Below, piece after piece: positions 1-13,600 of a stretch of DNA of 64,000 bases. Numbering within the stretch: position 1 is the first letter of the stretch; the number at the start of each line of letters is the position of its first letter. Source of the stretch: Oikopleura dioica. Taxonomy: Eukaryota; Chordata; Appendicularia; Copelata; Oikopleuridae. The stretch is taken from contig OU015568.1 in the NCBI GenBank assembly GCA_907165135.1, forward strand, positions 11,850,501-11,914,500, given 5' to 3'. Below the pieces are notes generated by a model. The model did not search any database, was not told the DNA's origin, and saw only the letters and a list, made by a program, of their open reading frames with translations. The translations under genes were made by a program, and so were the position numbers.

Positions 1-127
1 TTATGTACTTGAAATTTAGGTTTTCAAAGGGCGAAACGGTGAGGCAAAGGAAATTGCATTTGATGATCTGCCAATTTTACCAGAACATTTTTCTGATCAT
101 AAGTATGCGTGAACCGATATTAAGAAA

Positions 128-427
128 TTGGACAATTTAATATTCAAACAAATTAATAACTATATTTCAAGATATGCGCATCGAGAACATCAGCTTGAAA
201 TCGACGCTCAAGAAAAGGATTTTCCACTGAAGCTACGTTTCGTGGATAACCGGAATTATATGTGGACGGTTTTCATGAATGAAAAAACTCGTTGCTCTTT
301 CGTAATTGGCGCGTGTGTGAATATGGAATTTCAAGGGAAAGGAAACCACTCGGTTCGATTACCCGGTGATTGCCGAAACTTTGAGCTAACTATTGCATAT
401 CAATCAATGACCAAAAAGCAAAGGTAA
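128..427 (+). CDS. Possible coding fragment at left edge, unrecognised
   Basis: A 99-codon open stretch begins with TTG, not ATG, so it would be an internal or 3' exon of a gene entering from the left, or a decayed copy. The peptide has a mixed, protein-like composition (VDNRNYMWTVFMNEKTRC and RLPGDCRNFELTIAY are the most structured parts), but I recognise no family. A GTAACC at the last codon could be a splice donor instead of the apparent TAA stop. Upstream, positions 30-118 are open in another frame, so a short intron may separate two exons. Confidence is low. Confidence 0.28.
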   Translation: MDNLIFKQINNYISRYAHREHQLEIDAQEKDFPLKLRFVDNRNYMWTVFMNEKTRCSFVIGACVNMEFQGKGNHSVRLPGDCRNFELTIAYQSMTKKQR

Positions 428-1227
428 CCCTAACCCTAGGTGATCTTGAATTATTCATCCTAGCGGCTGGACAAGAGCAGGACCTAGCCCAAACTGCAGA
501 AGCTCCAAAACATCTTTCAGGCACGTGATGCGAGTGGAAATACGCGAACTTATCAGGCCCGTATTGACCCTAACCCGCCGATTCTCATATTGAACTTTGC
601 GAGTTTCCCAACACTGCATAAGAAATCAATTCTCAGAAGCATAAAAATACTTCTTCAGCAAAAATGAAGCTTGAAATAAAGATTTTTGAATACCTCTGAA
701 TATCAGGAGTACATTTTATTTCGCATTTACAGCTAGCGGAAGAATATCCTCCCCGGGAAGCGGCTAACCATCCAGGAGCAGCGGCAAGGCTAAGGCTCGC
801 CAGGGTAGACGGTAAAATCTTCATCGTCTTATTCGGGTTTTGGCGTCGAAAAAGCTTGTATTTAATCGCAAACAATACTCCAACTTGTTCTTTGACCTCC
901 AAAAGCACTCAAAATTCCGTATCATACTACCCCATTAAAACCCCAGTCCTGATTTCTTCTCTAAAGAGTTGTCAGACAATATCTCTTTGAAAATATGTTG
1001 AGAATCGTGAGTGGCAACAATTCGTTAATAGCTAAGCTGATCTGTGGGTACCGAATCAATTTTACGGCCACTTCAAAGTTAATGGCGGACATTGAAAAGT
1101 TCTCAAACATAAACAAATATATAATAAGGATGCGCTTTGCCGCAGTCTCCAGGAAGCTATATCTTCTTTCTCACAGTCTTTGCCAAAATACAACATCACA
1201 CCTTAATGTCTCCGGCTTACATTTTTA
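428..1227. other. Non-coding stretch
   Basis: I see no supported gene. It begins with two copies of the CCCTAA telomere-type hexamer (around 427-441), too few to mean anything. The short open frames lack splice context and resemble no family. Confidence 0.4.
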
Positions 1228-1889
1228 GGGGGTGGTGGTCGAGACTAAGACTTTTTTCAACCTAAAAAACTCAATTTTTTTCAAAAAAATTTTTTTTTCT
1301 CTAATTGAAAATAAGTTTAAAAGGGTCCAATTTATGTGGGCGGCTATGTTTGAAAAAAATATTTCTTCGGAAAAATGGTTAAAAGTTTCTTCAAAGTCGA
1401 CCCATCTCTTGACCTAAAAAACTCTATCCCCTTATTATTTTTTTCAAAATAAAACTTACCGAGAGGAAAGTTTAAACCCTTTAGCGTGTGGGCGGCTAAG
1501 TTTCAGAAAGTCCACCTTGCTAGAAAATAAAATAGTAATTGAATGAAAACATGTTGTTTTCTGAAAAATCGTCATTTTCACTCATTATTCAATGAAATTT
1601 TCGAAAACATCATAATAATCGTAATTTTTTCACCTTTTATAATTAAAATTTTATCGAGAAACATAACTTCGCAATAAAAAATCAAGTTAAAATTTGTTTT
1701 AGTACGAATGAAGCGTTTCAAAATTCCCGAAAATGGCGAATTCATAGCATAAAATCGAAAATTTTCTTCAATAAAGTTGGTCCAATCAAAAAAAGCTAGG
1801 GACCAAAAATGCTCCTTTTTTATCAAGGAATCTAAAAATAGGATCAAAATTTTAAAAAGTCGAAAAAAATTTTCTCGACCACCACCCCC
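1228..1889. repeat. Inverted-repeat element (MITE-like), about 660 bp
   Basis: The ends are a matching inverted repeat: GGGGGTGGTGGTCGAG at the left and its reverse complement CTCGACCACCACCCCC at the right. The right end abuts TTAA; the left abuts TTTA, so a TTAA target duplication may be damaged on one side. The interior is A+T-rich with homopolymer runs and no coding sequence. This fits a non-autonomous DNA transposon; the superfamily is unknown. Confidence 0.55.
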
Positions 1890-4187
1890 TTAAAGCTCAA
1901 GTAAAAGAACGGTTTTGACGGTTATAAAATTCCTAATTCGTTTTTTTAAATAAATGCTCAAGAGTAAAAAAAAAAGAAAAGTCAGCGAAATAGCAAACGT
2001 CAAAACTTCATTTGTTTTATTGATCAGTCGCTGGCCATTAACTCTAAAGTTTTAGGGTAGGAATCGGAAGTATAAAGCACGCTCTGATCAATTTTCATAA
2101 ACATAAAATATTTGTTGGACCTGATGAATCAGCATTTTTCAACTGTGACAGTTTCTGTTCCCATTTTTATGGGAAAATTAGATCACATGTTGCCAATCCC
2201 ACAGTACCTCACTCATTTGCGGCCAATGCCTTCCTCCTAACAGCTCACTAATTTACCATATTTCATCATCGACGTTCTATGCTATCGGGCGAATCTGTTT
2301 CATCAGCATCTTATCCATCGAGATACCAGTATGCGTTGTACATTAATAATTATCTACTCCAAGCAAATACCACTACGTAGCGTTAGAAAACTTTCAAGTA
2401 CACGCGTTGTTGAACATCACCCTACCGTCAACTGATTTCCGCAAAAAGATCAATTCAAATCGTCAACCGCGAATTTCATATTTTGACACTTGACTATCTC
2501 GAAATTCTGACAGTGTCAAGCTTAATCGAACTCAGCAGCGTTAAACCGCGTCAAGAATCATTAGAGAAAATCAAAGAAGCTTAATCGAACAAGCACTAAT
2601 TAACCATGGTGCATGGCCTGCTAAGTTGCTCGATTCTCGCGCCAATGACCCTGTTGATAATGTCCGACAGTAGCTTGTTAACATCAAAAAGACATCATCG
2701 GTCAGTTGAGTTTAAATAATATTGCGTCAGAAGTAAATGAGCGTAAATTGCGATTAAAAACACCAGCCAGAGCTGGTTTCAAGAGATAAACTTGAGCTAG
2801 AAATCGAATTTATTTCTTTTTAACTAGCCGGCAATGATTTTAGAGGAAATAGACTCACTTGAGTTTGTTTTGATCTTGCAGTTTATGCAATTTTCGTTTT
2901 GAATTTTAAATGATATGGCCGATAATACCGTAAACTATGGTTCGTTTTGGGACTTAAATTCAGATATTGCTATCAGGGTTAATCACCATTCAGCGTTCAT
3001 ATAGATTTTGATAATAAATAAACATATTGAAAGTGTTTAGATTTATTCAAAATATACAAAAGAAAGAAATAAGTGAAAATATGCTGAAGAAAAGTGTGTT
3101 ATTCATCAAGTGCTGGGGACGGCGGAGGAGCTAAAAATGGAACGTAACATGCTTGTAGAGAGTTGTGATCAAATTATGCTTTGTAAATTGTTGTTCGTGT
3201 AAATCAGAATATATGGACTGGGAAATCAAATGACTCCAAATCAAGAAGTGGTTGATGGAAATTTTAGTTTTGTGCAAATTTTAGCCAATGAGCGCCCTGG
3301 AAATATAGAGAAGCGCCATCGAGCGGTTATGGTTGTGCTCTGAGCCAATCAGATTGTAGAATTTGGGGAGAGGTAGAAGTGATTCTAGAGCCGTCTGAAA
3401 TGGGATTAGATTCTTAGTTTTTGTACTTTGGAACATGCTTTCTTTTGTTGTTGGGTTAGGTTTTACTTCAATAGTTTAATTTGTGGCACTGTATAAAATG
3501 GGTTTTGCTCGGAAAGGATAAGTTGGTGATATAAAGTTTTTAAGTTGATAGGAGATTAATTATACTTTGGCTAAAGATTGGGCAGGAAATTGAGCAGAAG
3601 TGAGTTTTTGCGAGTTTTGAGGTGCGCATTTTTGAGTAAGATGGAAATAAATTATTTTTTTTGTAGCTTTTTTGTCCGCGCGGTGCTCAATCAGCTGATG
3701 ATAGGAATCCAGCGGAATCGAATGAAGCGTGAATTGGTGGAGCGAACACCCGAAGCGACTCGAAGCGGATTTGGAGCTCGTTTTTGAGTTGATGAGGGAT
3801 GAGAGCTACTGTTACTTTTTCCGGCCGAAAAGGCTGCGTTTTTTACTCTTGCTTGAGCGGGACGGGGATGGTGATGCTGCAGCGTTGTCGGTTATTGCGC
3901 TCCAGAGGGATGAGTTCTCGGGATCTCCGCCTAAAGATTCATTTTAAGAATGAGAATCATCCGTGACCCCAGAAGACCTTAAACGACCCAGGTACACATT
4001 GTGTCATTTGAAGGAGACATGTGTTAGAACATTCTATTCTGGGGCGAGGTGCAGATCTTATCTTATGCAAAAACACATTGCTCTTATGACACCTAGTAGT
4101 TATCATTGATTTCAAGTACAAAGGTTGTCGCTTCCAACGTGATCTCATTTGAATAACGATCAGTTTACTGACAATACGAGAGACCGA
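1890..4187. other. Non-coding intergenic stretch
   Basis: I found no conserved coding sequence, RNA gene or clear element. The longest open frames (3578-3947, plus) overlap each other in two frames and look like chance openness in G-rich DNA. Confidence 0.4.
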
Positions 4188-4640
4188 TGACCAGGTTCGT
4201 GGGTGCCATGTTGGAAAACTTGTTTCGTGTGACTAGGTTCGTGGAATTTGGATTTTTAAATGTATTTTTATATCTTCATCATTTTCGGTTATTAAAGGAA
4301 ATGGGTTGATGACTAGGTTCGTGGGACTAGGTTCGTGAGTTTGGGACTCATTTGGAATATAAAATCCTACATTTTGCTTGTTCAAAAACCGACGAACCTA
4401 GTCCCACAAACCCTTTCCTTGTTAAATATTTACCATTTAAAAACTCACGAACCTAGTCCCACGAGCCTAGTCATCAACCCATTTCCTTTAATGACAAATA
4501 TCTTTACCATTTTAAAAGTCACGAACCTAGTCACACGAACCAAGTCATCAACCCATTTCCCTTACTGCCCTAAAATATAGCCCGATTTCAATACTCTGGC
4601 AGAACCCAACACAAACCTAGTCATCACGAACCTAGTCGTC
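4188..4640. repeat. Inverted-repeat cluster built on GACTAGGTTCGTG
   Basis: The motif GACTAGGTTCGTG recurs in forward form on the left (around 4191, 4222, 4313, 4325) and in reverse form CACGAACCTAGTC on the right (around 4394, 4444, 4461, 4520, 4612, 4626), several times within a longer GGGTTGATGACTAGG context. The arms could fold into a long hairpin. It overlaps the 3' end of the beta-spectrin coding region, whose TAG stop (4632-4634) lies in the last motif copy. Probably a foldback-type mobile element. Confidence 0.6.
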
Positions 4641-7600
4641 ATTCCCCAATACGAAGCGTCCACGTTGTTTCCATTTCAATCTCTTACCTAACGAGACGAA
4701 CCACTGCTCCATTTTAGCCTTGTCGCCAGTGTCCAACAGCAATTCTGTGTTCTTGCAGGTGACCTTGAGGACAAACTCGCGCTTGTGGTGCTGCTCCCGC
4801 ATCACTTTCACTTGAGCTACGAAATTTTGTTAATCAATTGTTTGCTTATTAGTAAATTATAAAACAAGCGTGAATAATTACCTTTCGGGAACGCAGGATC
4901 AGGGTTTTTATTCGAGTCCGCCGATTTTTTATCTTTGTAGAAGGCCACTTTGTCATCGTGTATCGAAATCCAGGTGTCCTTCCACGTTCTAAAAAGATGT
5001 TTTATAACTTTAATCTCTACCGCCTGTCGAACAGACAGATTTTCGCTGTCTTTGCGATTGATGGAGCTTTACGGTTACGGTTACCTGTCTTTGGCGGATT
5101 TGCCATTGATGACAACGAATTTTCTCGAAAGAGCGCCTGTCTTCAGTTTTGTTGGAGTAGAGAGAGTCGCTGATTGAGGTTCTTTTGTTGATTCAGATAT
5201 CGAGGACTCGTGCTTCGAGGAAATCGACTGGTTTAGTTCTTCGGAGTTTTGGCTCATTCCATTCTGAAAAAAACTGCTCAAGCAGAAGAACGGAAAAATC
5301 ATCAATTTACCGTTTTTACGCTGTCAGGTAGATCGTGTCCGTTTTGAACGTTCGAAACTTCAGACGGAACAGATTGGCTCGGAACAATTTCACGCTCGTG
5401 CTCAACTTCTTCCTGCCTTGATTGCTGCTCTTGTGCGGCTTGCTCTTCCTGCTTAGCTTTCTCCGCGAGTTTTTCGGCCTCTTCTCGTTCCTTCTTACGC
5501 AGCGCCTCTTCCTCTGCTTTTCGAACGGCATCAGCGTTTCCCTCCTCGAACATGGTCGGCTTTTTCAACAGGTCGATCTTTGACTCCCAAGTCTTCGCCT
5601 GGCCCACTTTTCGGTCGGTCTCTTCCAAAAGCCTAAACAAAGATTTCGTGAGATTCTGATTTATTGAGATTTATTTTGATTTCGCAACTTTGGCGCAAGG
5701 AAGTGGGGAAATGAAAATACCAAGTGGAATGAGAAAATGATAGGGTCGATGGCTACCGCTCAAGAAATTGGCTTATCAAATCGTGTTACTCCTCATCACA
5801 TGAATTTCTTCGCGCTCACCAAAATTGACCTTTTTGGTCAACGAGATTATGAGGTGGAGGGCGGCCCAAACCTTGCTGACGTCAACCCTTTATTCAATAT
5901 TCCAAATAAAGGGCCGCAAATTCAATAAATCTATTCTCCACCCAGGTGCTAGAATTCTAGCCTTACTTTTGACAAATTTCAATTGAGACATCTGGCGACG
6001 ATTCCGCTACTTTTTGACTCTTCAACCAGCTCTCCAGCGTGTCTGCATCGCGCAAGAATCCGAGCATATCGCAAGCTAAAAAATAGACGTGTTAAAAATC
6101 GAAGATGCAAGCGGAAAAAACGATTTTTGCGGGAATTATGACGCTGACTGGAGCACCTTTAATAATTATTTACGTGTAAGAATTCGAAAAACACGACAGA
6201 AATGGGGAGGCTGCAAGTGTCGATTTTGAAATTTCTCTCCGTTTTTCGAATTTCGTTGACCTCAAATCATTAAGTGTTATTTTACATAAAAACTTCATCG
6301 AAAACATCTTGGAGACATCATAGATAGCCTCCCCTTTGCGATTACATCTTACACGTTGTTTACAGCTATTACTGCCTGTCTGATCAGTTAAAAGCCTGTC
6401 ATTATTTACTGAGTGCCAAAGCAAGTAAAACACGATAATTACCAATATTGAGTCGCGTCTCTTGGTCGTCTAAAAATGCTTCAAGTCCATCTTTATCGCG
6501 TAGAAGTTTCGCCAGAGCTTCTTTCGACTCATCGTCATCAAGAGTTGAGGCAAGCCGTTTTACATCGTCGAAATCTTTCGATCTACGAAAGAAAGTAAGA
6601 AAAAATATTAATAATAAATTTTGGCGCAAAACTTTCATTGCAACCACATTCTTCTACGCAAATCGCAGAAAATCTGTATCTGTTCAAGTTCGTTTGCTAA
6701 ACCTGACTCCCCAAATTTGCAGCCACGCTTCCAGCTGAGGAGGATTTGCAAAAACGTACCGTTTGGATTCGAACCCAATATTTATATAAAACGAGCTTCT
6801 GTTGAGGATACAACAATGGCCTATTACTAGCGCGCGATAAACGCCTAAACGGTAGCTTAGCTGTAGGATTTTGTCTTGACAAAAAAGTTCACTCTAAAAA
6901 CGCTTTTCTGATAAATTTTAATTAGCGCCTTGATAAAGTAGAAAGCGTTCTCTTCGGCCTTATTTCACAATCTCACCCCTGACGTAACTTTGCTTACCTC
7001 GCATTCAGTTGATTTCTGCAGTTTTCGGCTTTACCAAGTGCCTTTTCAGCCGCAGCAGTGTCCCTAAACAATATTTGTAATAAGGGCTAATTTAGTTGAT
7101 GGAGCCGTGGCTTTGTTTGATGCAAAATAGTCTCATAGATGCCGTACAGTCGGTGACTCTCTGGTCGTTTTATGGCAAAGAAGAATTAGCTTGTTCAGAC
7201 TGATTTATTGATTATGATATCATTGATATGGCACATATTTGCTAAGTTTATTGTAGGAAAATGCTTTCTCGATTAAATATGCCTATAGAAACACCAGAAG
7301 AGTAGATTTTCAGGAAAAATTTTGTATTTTTCTTGATAATTGGAAGTGATAAATCTTCTACTAATGTTCCACTATTTGCCTTGTAGCACTCTGTAAATAC
7401 CCTTTCACTGCTCCTGATGGCAAATGCTCGCTTATCACCCAACTAGCCTAACATTTGACCGAGAATGGTGGCTGTTACGAAATCGGTTTTGCGGGGTTCA
7501 AGGCTGCGTCCCTCGCGGGCGTATTCACCCGCTAGCTGCTCCGTTTTTTGCTCGTCCTTTTTTTCTCGCGCGCTCATGTGGCGCCCGCGCGCATCGCCCG

Positions 7601-10600
7601 AATCGCGATGATGGCGTCAGAGGGCCGCGCTGCTTTTTCCCTCCCGAAACGCTGAAACCAACATGAAATCGAATTTTTGAATCTTTAACAATTTTTTATC
7701 GAATAAATGATGACCTGACAATAATTTTGAAGCGATATTGTTTTTGTATTTTTCCAGCCCCATTCATAGAGAGATTCAGACCAGCGAATTTTGCGAAGAG
7801 CGAATTTAGAGACAACGAAAACCGTAGATCAGCGAAAAAACGCGCTAGAAACTCAAGATGCGTTGGTTTGGAACGCTAGGACTTAGTCCTATGGTCTCCT
7901 CTCTAGTTTCTCATGATTTGAATTTGAACAGAAAAGGGCTCACAATTTTTGCTTTGAGTAGTTTGTGACTAGAAATTGATTACTGCTGCCATTTTTTTAT
8001 CTCTGCAAGTGATATACTAAAAAGCATCCCTTTTCGACTTGATTTGCTTATCAAAAAGACTAAAAAACTCGAACTGAATATTTAAGATAAAAGAAAATTT
8101 TGAATAAAAACTGTAAAAAATATTAACTCAGTAGTTGCGACAGTACGCTTGTTTGATTGTAGTGTATACTTAATTTTATTAATCATGTTTTTAATCTGAT
8201 GTAAAACATTGTTAAGCTAGGGAGTACATTTTTAGCTAATCGACTGTTTTCAAAATCTAGTTTATAAGAATCAAAGGAGGGTGTATAACATGTTCAGGCT
8301 TTTTCGGTTTGCTTTCGATACGGTGATTATTCCGAATTACCAGATTTTGTCCGGTCATTATGGTACCCTGGCCATGACCGATTTGCCACCTAAGCGGGGG
8401 GAGGGTTAGAAGTTAGATGCCTTTTTCGGGACAAACCGGCGGATTATCAAATTCATTAATTCTGGTATACACCCTTTCCAGACAAGGATATAAAATCTAA
8501 TTTTTGTCTATCACACCTTTTTTCTAAAGTGACATTTTTCAGCAAAATAGTCTATTGTTGAAATTTTCATTATATCCCAAATCAGGTAAAATATCGTATC
8601 CACATGTCCAAGTGTTTCCACCGGGGATTGATGACACTACAGATGACGCCCATTATAAGATCATATGCAAGAAAAGCAATTATATAAAATTTAGCAATTT
8701 TTTCATACATACAGTCCTATAATGTGTCTTTTCTGTAGATTTTCGAGTCATTCATCCATCGTCAATAGATTTTCACAAAATTCTAGCACTTTTCTGAACC
8801 CCTGGTTGCCTCGATTCTGGGCCCATTTCCTTCCAACAACGATTTCCCGGCTTTAACTTCACCCATCTTCTGGAGGATCAAGAGTTTCAGGACTTTGCCC
8901 GGCTGATCGTTCCGCCTATTCGGCTAAAAAGTGGCTCAAACTCGTCGGTCAAAAGCAATCCAAGCTCTGGTGACCGAATCACCAATACCAGGAAGTTTTT
9001 GACCGTTAATCAGATGGTCATGTACCTCCAGGAAACGCCTCAGTTTGGCAAGCACGCTTATTATGGCTGCTGGTGTTTTCCTGAAGGTCCTGACGAGCCA
9101 TTGAATGGGTATGGCGAGCCAGTCGATGATATTGATAAGACCTGCAAGAGATTGAGCCAGTGCTATAAATGCGCGTCGATGAAGTATGGAAAGGATAAAT
9201 GCCCATCAAATACGCACTACGAGTTCACCGGAATCTACGACAGTACAACAGGAAAAAAGACGATCGAATGCTGTAAGTTTCATTTTTCGCCGAATTTATC
9301 TTTCTTTTCGCTAAAATTATTTTTTTGAGAATACTTTTTTTACCGACTAATAATGCTGAAATTTGAAGTGGATCCAGAGGAAAGTTGCGCGAAATCCCTT
9401 TGCGAATGTGACCGAAATCTCGCCACTAATTTGGCCGAGCTGCAATACGAATGGGAGGAGAGTCTACACGCAAAATGGGGACACTTCCAGCGAGAAAACA
9501 TTTGCAGGTACAACCTACAATCTCGAATGCATGCAAACGAACTTTCAGAATAAAATCGTCGAAGCAAGGCTACAACTCACCTTTCAACTCGGTGGATTTT
9601 GGCCGCTCGAGCGATAGAGCTCAAGGAACTGGGGCCACGCCCGACGCGTGTTGTGGAGTGGAAGGACAACTGTAAATACATCCTCTTTTGCTTTTTTTCC
9701 AAGACTGGAAAACGTTCCGATTTTGACCCTAAACTTTCAGATTCCCTTACTTCAGCGATTCTGGAAACCGAAGTTGCTGTGGCAGTAGAACTTACAATAC
9801 TGAGCTCATGAAGTGCTGCTCTGGCAGTAGGCTCATTTCAATCAACATGGTTTGCTGAAGTACTATCAGAACGTATGTACTACCAGAAGACTCCAATGAA
9901 AAATTGTCCAGAACCATCACTTCTCAAAAGAAAAACGAACAACTTATCAAGGTGGCCTGTAAATATTTTGTACACAGTGATTCATCAACAAAACATGATT
10001 TCTACCCGTCCCAGGGCGGGTAGTTGCAGAAGATTTTTGTACCCCTGTCACGATTGTAAATAAACCACGTGCTGCAGTAGTACCCTTTCAAACTGAAACT
10101 TTTGTGTTTTTTTGTCTTTCCAAAAATGCATAGTTTTAATTAATAGAATAAAAGTATTATCATTTTTGACCCTTGAACCTGCTGATAAGGCTCCGTTGCA
10201 ACCTGTCAAAGCCTCAAACAAAGCCAAAATATTCATGTCTTTCCGATTGCGCGGAATTTCCGCCCCGAGATTATTAGCAAACAATCCCGTTGACTTCCTT
10301 CAACTCAGGAATTTCTACCTTGGGATATCAGCTTCGGTCAGGCTCTTCGCTATTTCGCGCAGCATTGCGGAAAGTTCACCGACCAAGGCGTCGAATTTTT
10401 CCTTGTTCTCATTCGTCTCCTTCTCCGCTTGTTTCGTTTTCGCTGCTTTTACAGTTTCGTCGTAGTCGGATTTTACATCGGAGAGTTTTTTCGTCAAGGC
10501 TTCTCGCTGGGCGCCAGCGTAGATCGGCTCCAGCGACTGGCATTCTTCTTCCAGCTTGTTGATCTAAAATTAAACTGTTTGAAGAGGCTCAATGAAAGGA

Positions 10601-13600
10601 TTTAAAAGGTGGGGCAAACAGCAAAACATAGGCTTTCGATGAGAAGATAATCACAATTATACGGAGGTCAGCCCCGTCGCCTCGATTAGAACGCTGTTTA
10701 TTTTAATTTGCAACAAGTAACTCATCTTTTTTGACATTAAAAGATTCTTTTTGAAGTTAAACTGCAACCTTTAACACCCTTTAATTATTGTATTATATAT
10801 TAGAATAAAAAAAGGAAACGAAAATTTGAAATTTTGAAATTTTGGACGACTCGAAATATAAAATCTGGAATTTCGAATGGTCAAAGAATCACAAGTAATT
10901 TCGAATGAACCTCGAGAGGATCATCTCCCGCACGTTTTTGTTCGAGCCTGATAACGTACAAACACGTTCTTCCTTCCGTTTCGAAATTTTGAAATTTCTC
11001 CCTTGTACATCTTTCAAACAAAGACACCGAGTACGAATTTATTATGATATTTTTAAGCTGATTAGGCCGTTACAACATCGTTTCAGGATTAACGCTTTAG
11101 GGCCAAAAAGGTATTTTATGGTTTCGAAAGTCTCTTTTTTTAATAATTATGAAAGAGAACACCTAGTTTAAAAGTGCCCAGCCAAGTGTCCATTTCCCCT
11201 GCTGAATTCGTTCCTATCTTCCCCCACTCATTTCTGCCCAATATGCAAAAAAGAAGAAGCACGTTTCCTCTTCTCGCAATTTTAAAAGTATTTTAGAGCC
11301 CAGCATTATCTGTCTATTCTCGATAATAATGGGCGGCACTAAAAGAAAGGTTGCATGACATGGTTCTTTTTTTGGAGTTGATGAGAAGAGAAAATGACTG
11401 AAAAAAGGTGCGCGGTTGGTTCTTGGGGCTTGATAACAATGTTGGTTTTTTGTGGGTGTTGAGTTTTTTTCGACCGCCGTTACGTGTGGATCCCTGGAAG
11501 CCACATTTTCAGTGACTCATGAGTCAGGGTTTAAAAAAGCGGCTTCACAAAATAAATTCTTCAATCTATTTATTTACTCAAGCGGAGCCGCTCCGCGGCT
11601 TCATTTTTCACAAAGCCGCTTCGCGGCTTTTCATTAAAGGCCTCTCATACCCTGACTCAGGTTTTCTACACAGGTTGCAGAGCCCAGCTTCCTGTATTCA
11701 GTTTAGAATTAGTTTAGGGTGGATCATTCTTTTCGATATATTATGAAAAGATTCTATATTTAACCCACCTGGGGAAGTTGCGCGAAAATTGGCCTTATAC
11801 ACACATCAGGTTTGCCAACAAATGAGAGGCAACGTGGCTAAAGCCGAAAAGGGCTGGCATCGGAAATTTGGGCATGTATGCAACGCAGGCAGGGCGGATA
11901 GGAATCAGGCAAGGGTTTTCGGAAATTTACAACTCAATTTTAGCTGTTGATTGAGATAAGCAATGCGCAGCGGATTTAGGATTTCGTAATGGCGCGCGTT
12001 TTCTAAACTGCGATTATAAACGTTGCCGATTCTCGAACTTCGCGGATTTATTATTTCAAATCCTATTCGGAGGGTATATCCTTAATTGAAATCCTTTCGT
12101 CCAATTATCTCAACTCTTCTAATTTGCCCTGACACCTAGCTAGCTCAACGAGACTCTTATTAGGCGTCATTGGGTCAATTTTTATCCGGCATTTGCATTT
12201 TTGGGTATTTAGAGGCCCAAGAATTGAACGGAAAATTTTAATCAGAAGCAGTCGGGCGGCGTTACCCGCTTAATTCGAATGACATCCTTCGATACCACTT
12301 ATCACCTAAGGAGAACAAATCGTATTGTCATTTTTACTTGAAGTAGCTAAGTCATCATTTGAATAATCGCATTCAACAATTACTTCATTCGAAAGCTCAT
12401 ATATAGTGACCGTCTTATTTATTATAAAATTTCATGAAAATTTTTCTGATAAAGAATTGACGTACCTTAGGTTCTAGCGATTGAATCTCATTGACAATTC
12501 CACCAATATCCTTTGCATTTTCGGCTGCTTCTCTCTTCTCCGCAAATCTACTTCCGAGTTCATCAGCATCAGCAAAGTATCGATGCCTCCTCAAGGTCGT
12601 CTCGAGCAATTGTCGTCTTGTCTCCATGAGTTCTACGAGATCGTCCCACATGTTGTTCACATTTTTCCTCCAGCTCTCAATCTTGAAGGCGTCTGAATGG
12701 GCAGCTTCAAAGAGGGTTTTACGCAATTTGAAATTTGTTGCACCAAAATGGCCCACGTCGCCAGAACAAAACTACAAGCGGCAGTAAATAATTGCATTCC
12801 CAATTTGTGCATTGATATAATTTACGAAATGCTCTCTGATTTAAATATAGCTCTTTCCCCCGTTCCTTCAATAAGGGTATCCACTTCAGCTTGAACTTCT
12901 CGCATTTTATCGCCGCCAACTCGTTTTGTTTCCGACGTAAAGCTCTCCCAGCGCTCGATAAGGATCAACGTACTTTCTAGCTTATCGCCCGTATCTTCGT
13001 TGCTGAAAAATGAGAGGTAAATCACCGGTTGTTCACGGTTTGAGGAAATCATGGAGGACAAAAGATACGATCTTGCCAGGACTCGAACCTGGAATCTTCT
13101 GCTCCGTAGGCAGACGCGTTATCCATTGCGCCACAAGACCGATGACCTATCTGCTCCTTAGTGCTTATACAAAATGGGCTTTTAGTATTAAGGAGGTAGA
13201 TATCAAGAAAAAAATTTCTATTTTTCCGCCTCAAACTTTTTCAACGTATAGTTTCGAGGTTGAGGAGAAAACTTGTAAGCAAAAATTTTTTGATTGGACC
13301 ACGTGGTTTTTCATAAAATCGCCTCTAAAATCTCGAAAATTTGCCCGTTTTATAATAGATCGACAAATTTTTAGTAATAAAATAAGTAATTACTTAGCTT
13401 TCATCCAAAAACATTAACAAAACCCCTGGGAACATTTATAGAATGATTTTAATTCGCCCGAATAAAAATTCAAAATTTTATATTTTCGTTGAAAGTCGTG
13501 AAAAACAGAAAATCGATTCTTTTCTTAAAAAAAATTTTGAAATTTTAAAATCTGGCCCTCATAGGATCTAGACAAGGGTCTTATCTAACTTCTCAGAAGA

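Noticed and set aside
427..441. Two CCCTAA hexamers, telomere-like
   Set aside because: Only two units, with ordinary intergenic sequence on both sides; expected by chance.
3578..3947. Two overlapping plus-strand frames
   Set aside because: Mutually exclusive frames, no splice or promoter context, no recognisable family.
8279..8478. Possible short MITE with GGGTGTATA ends
   Set aside because: Only nine matching bases, interiors do not mirror and no target duplication is seen.
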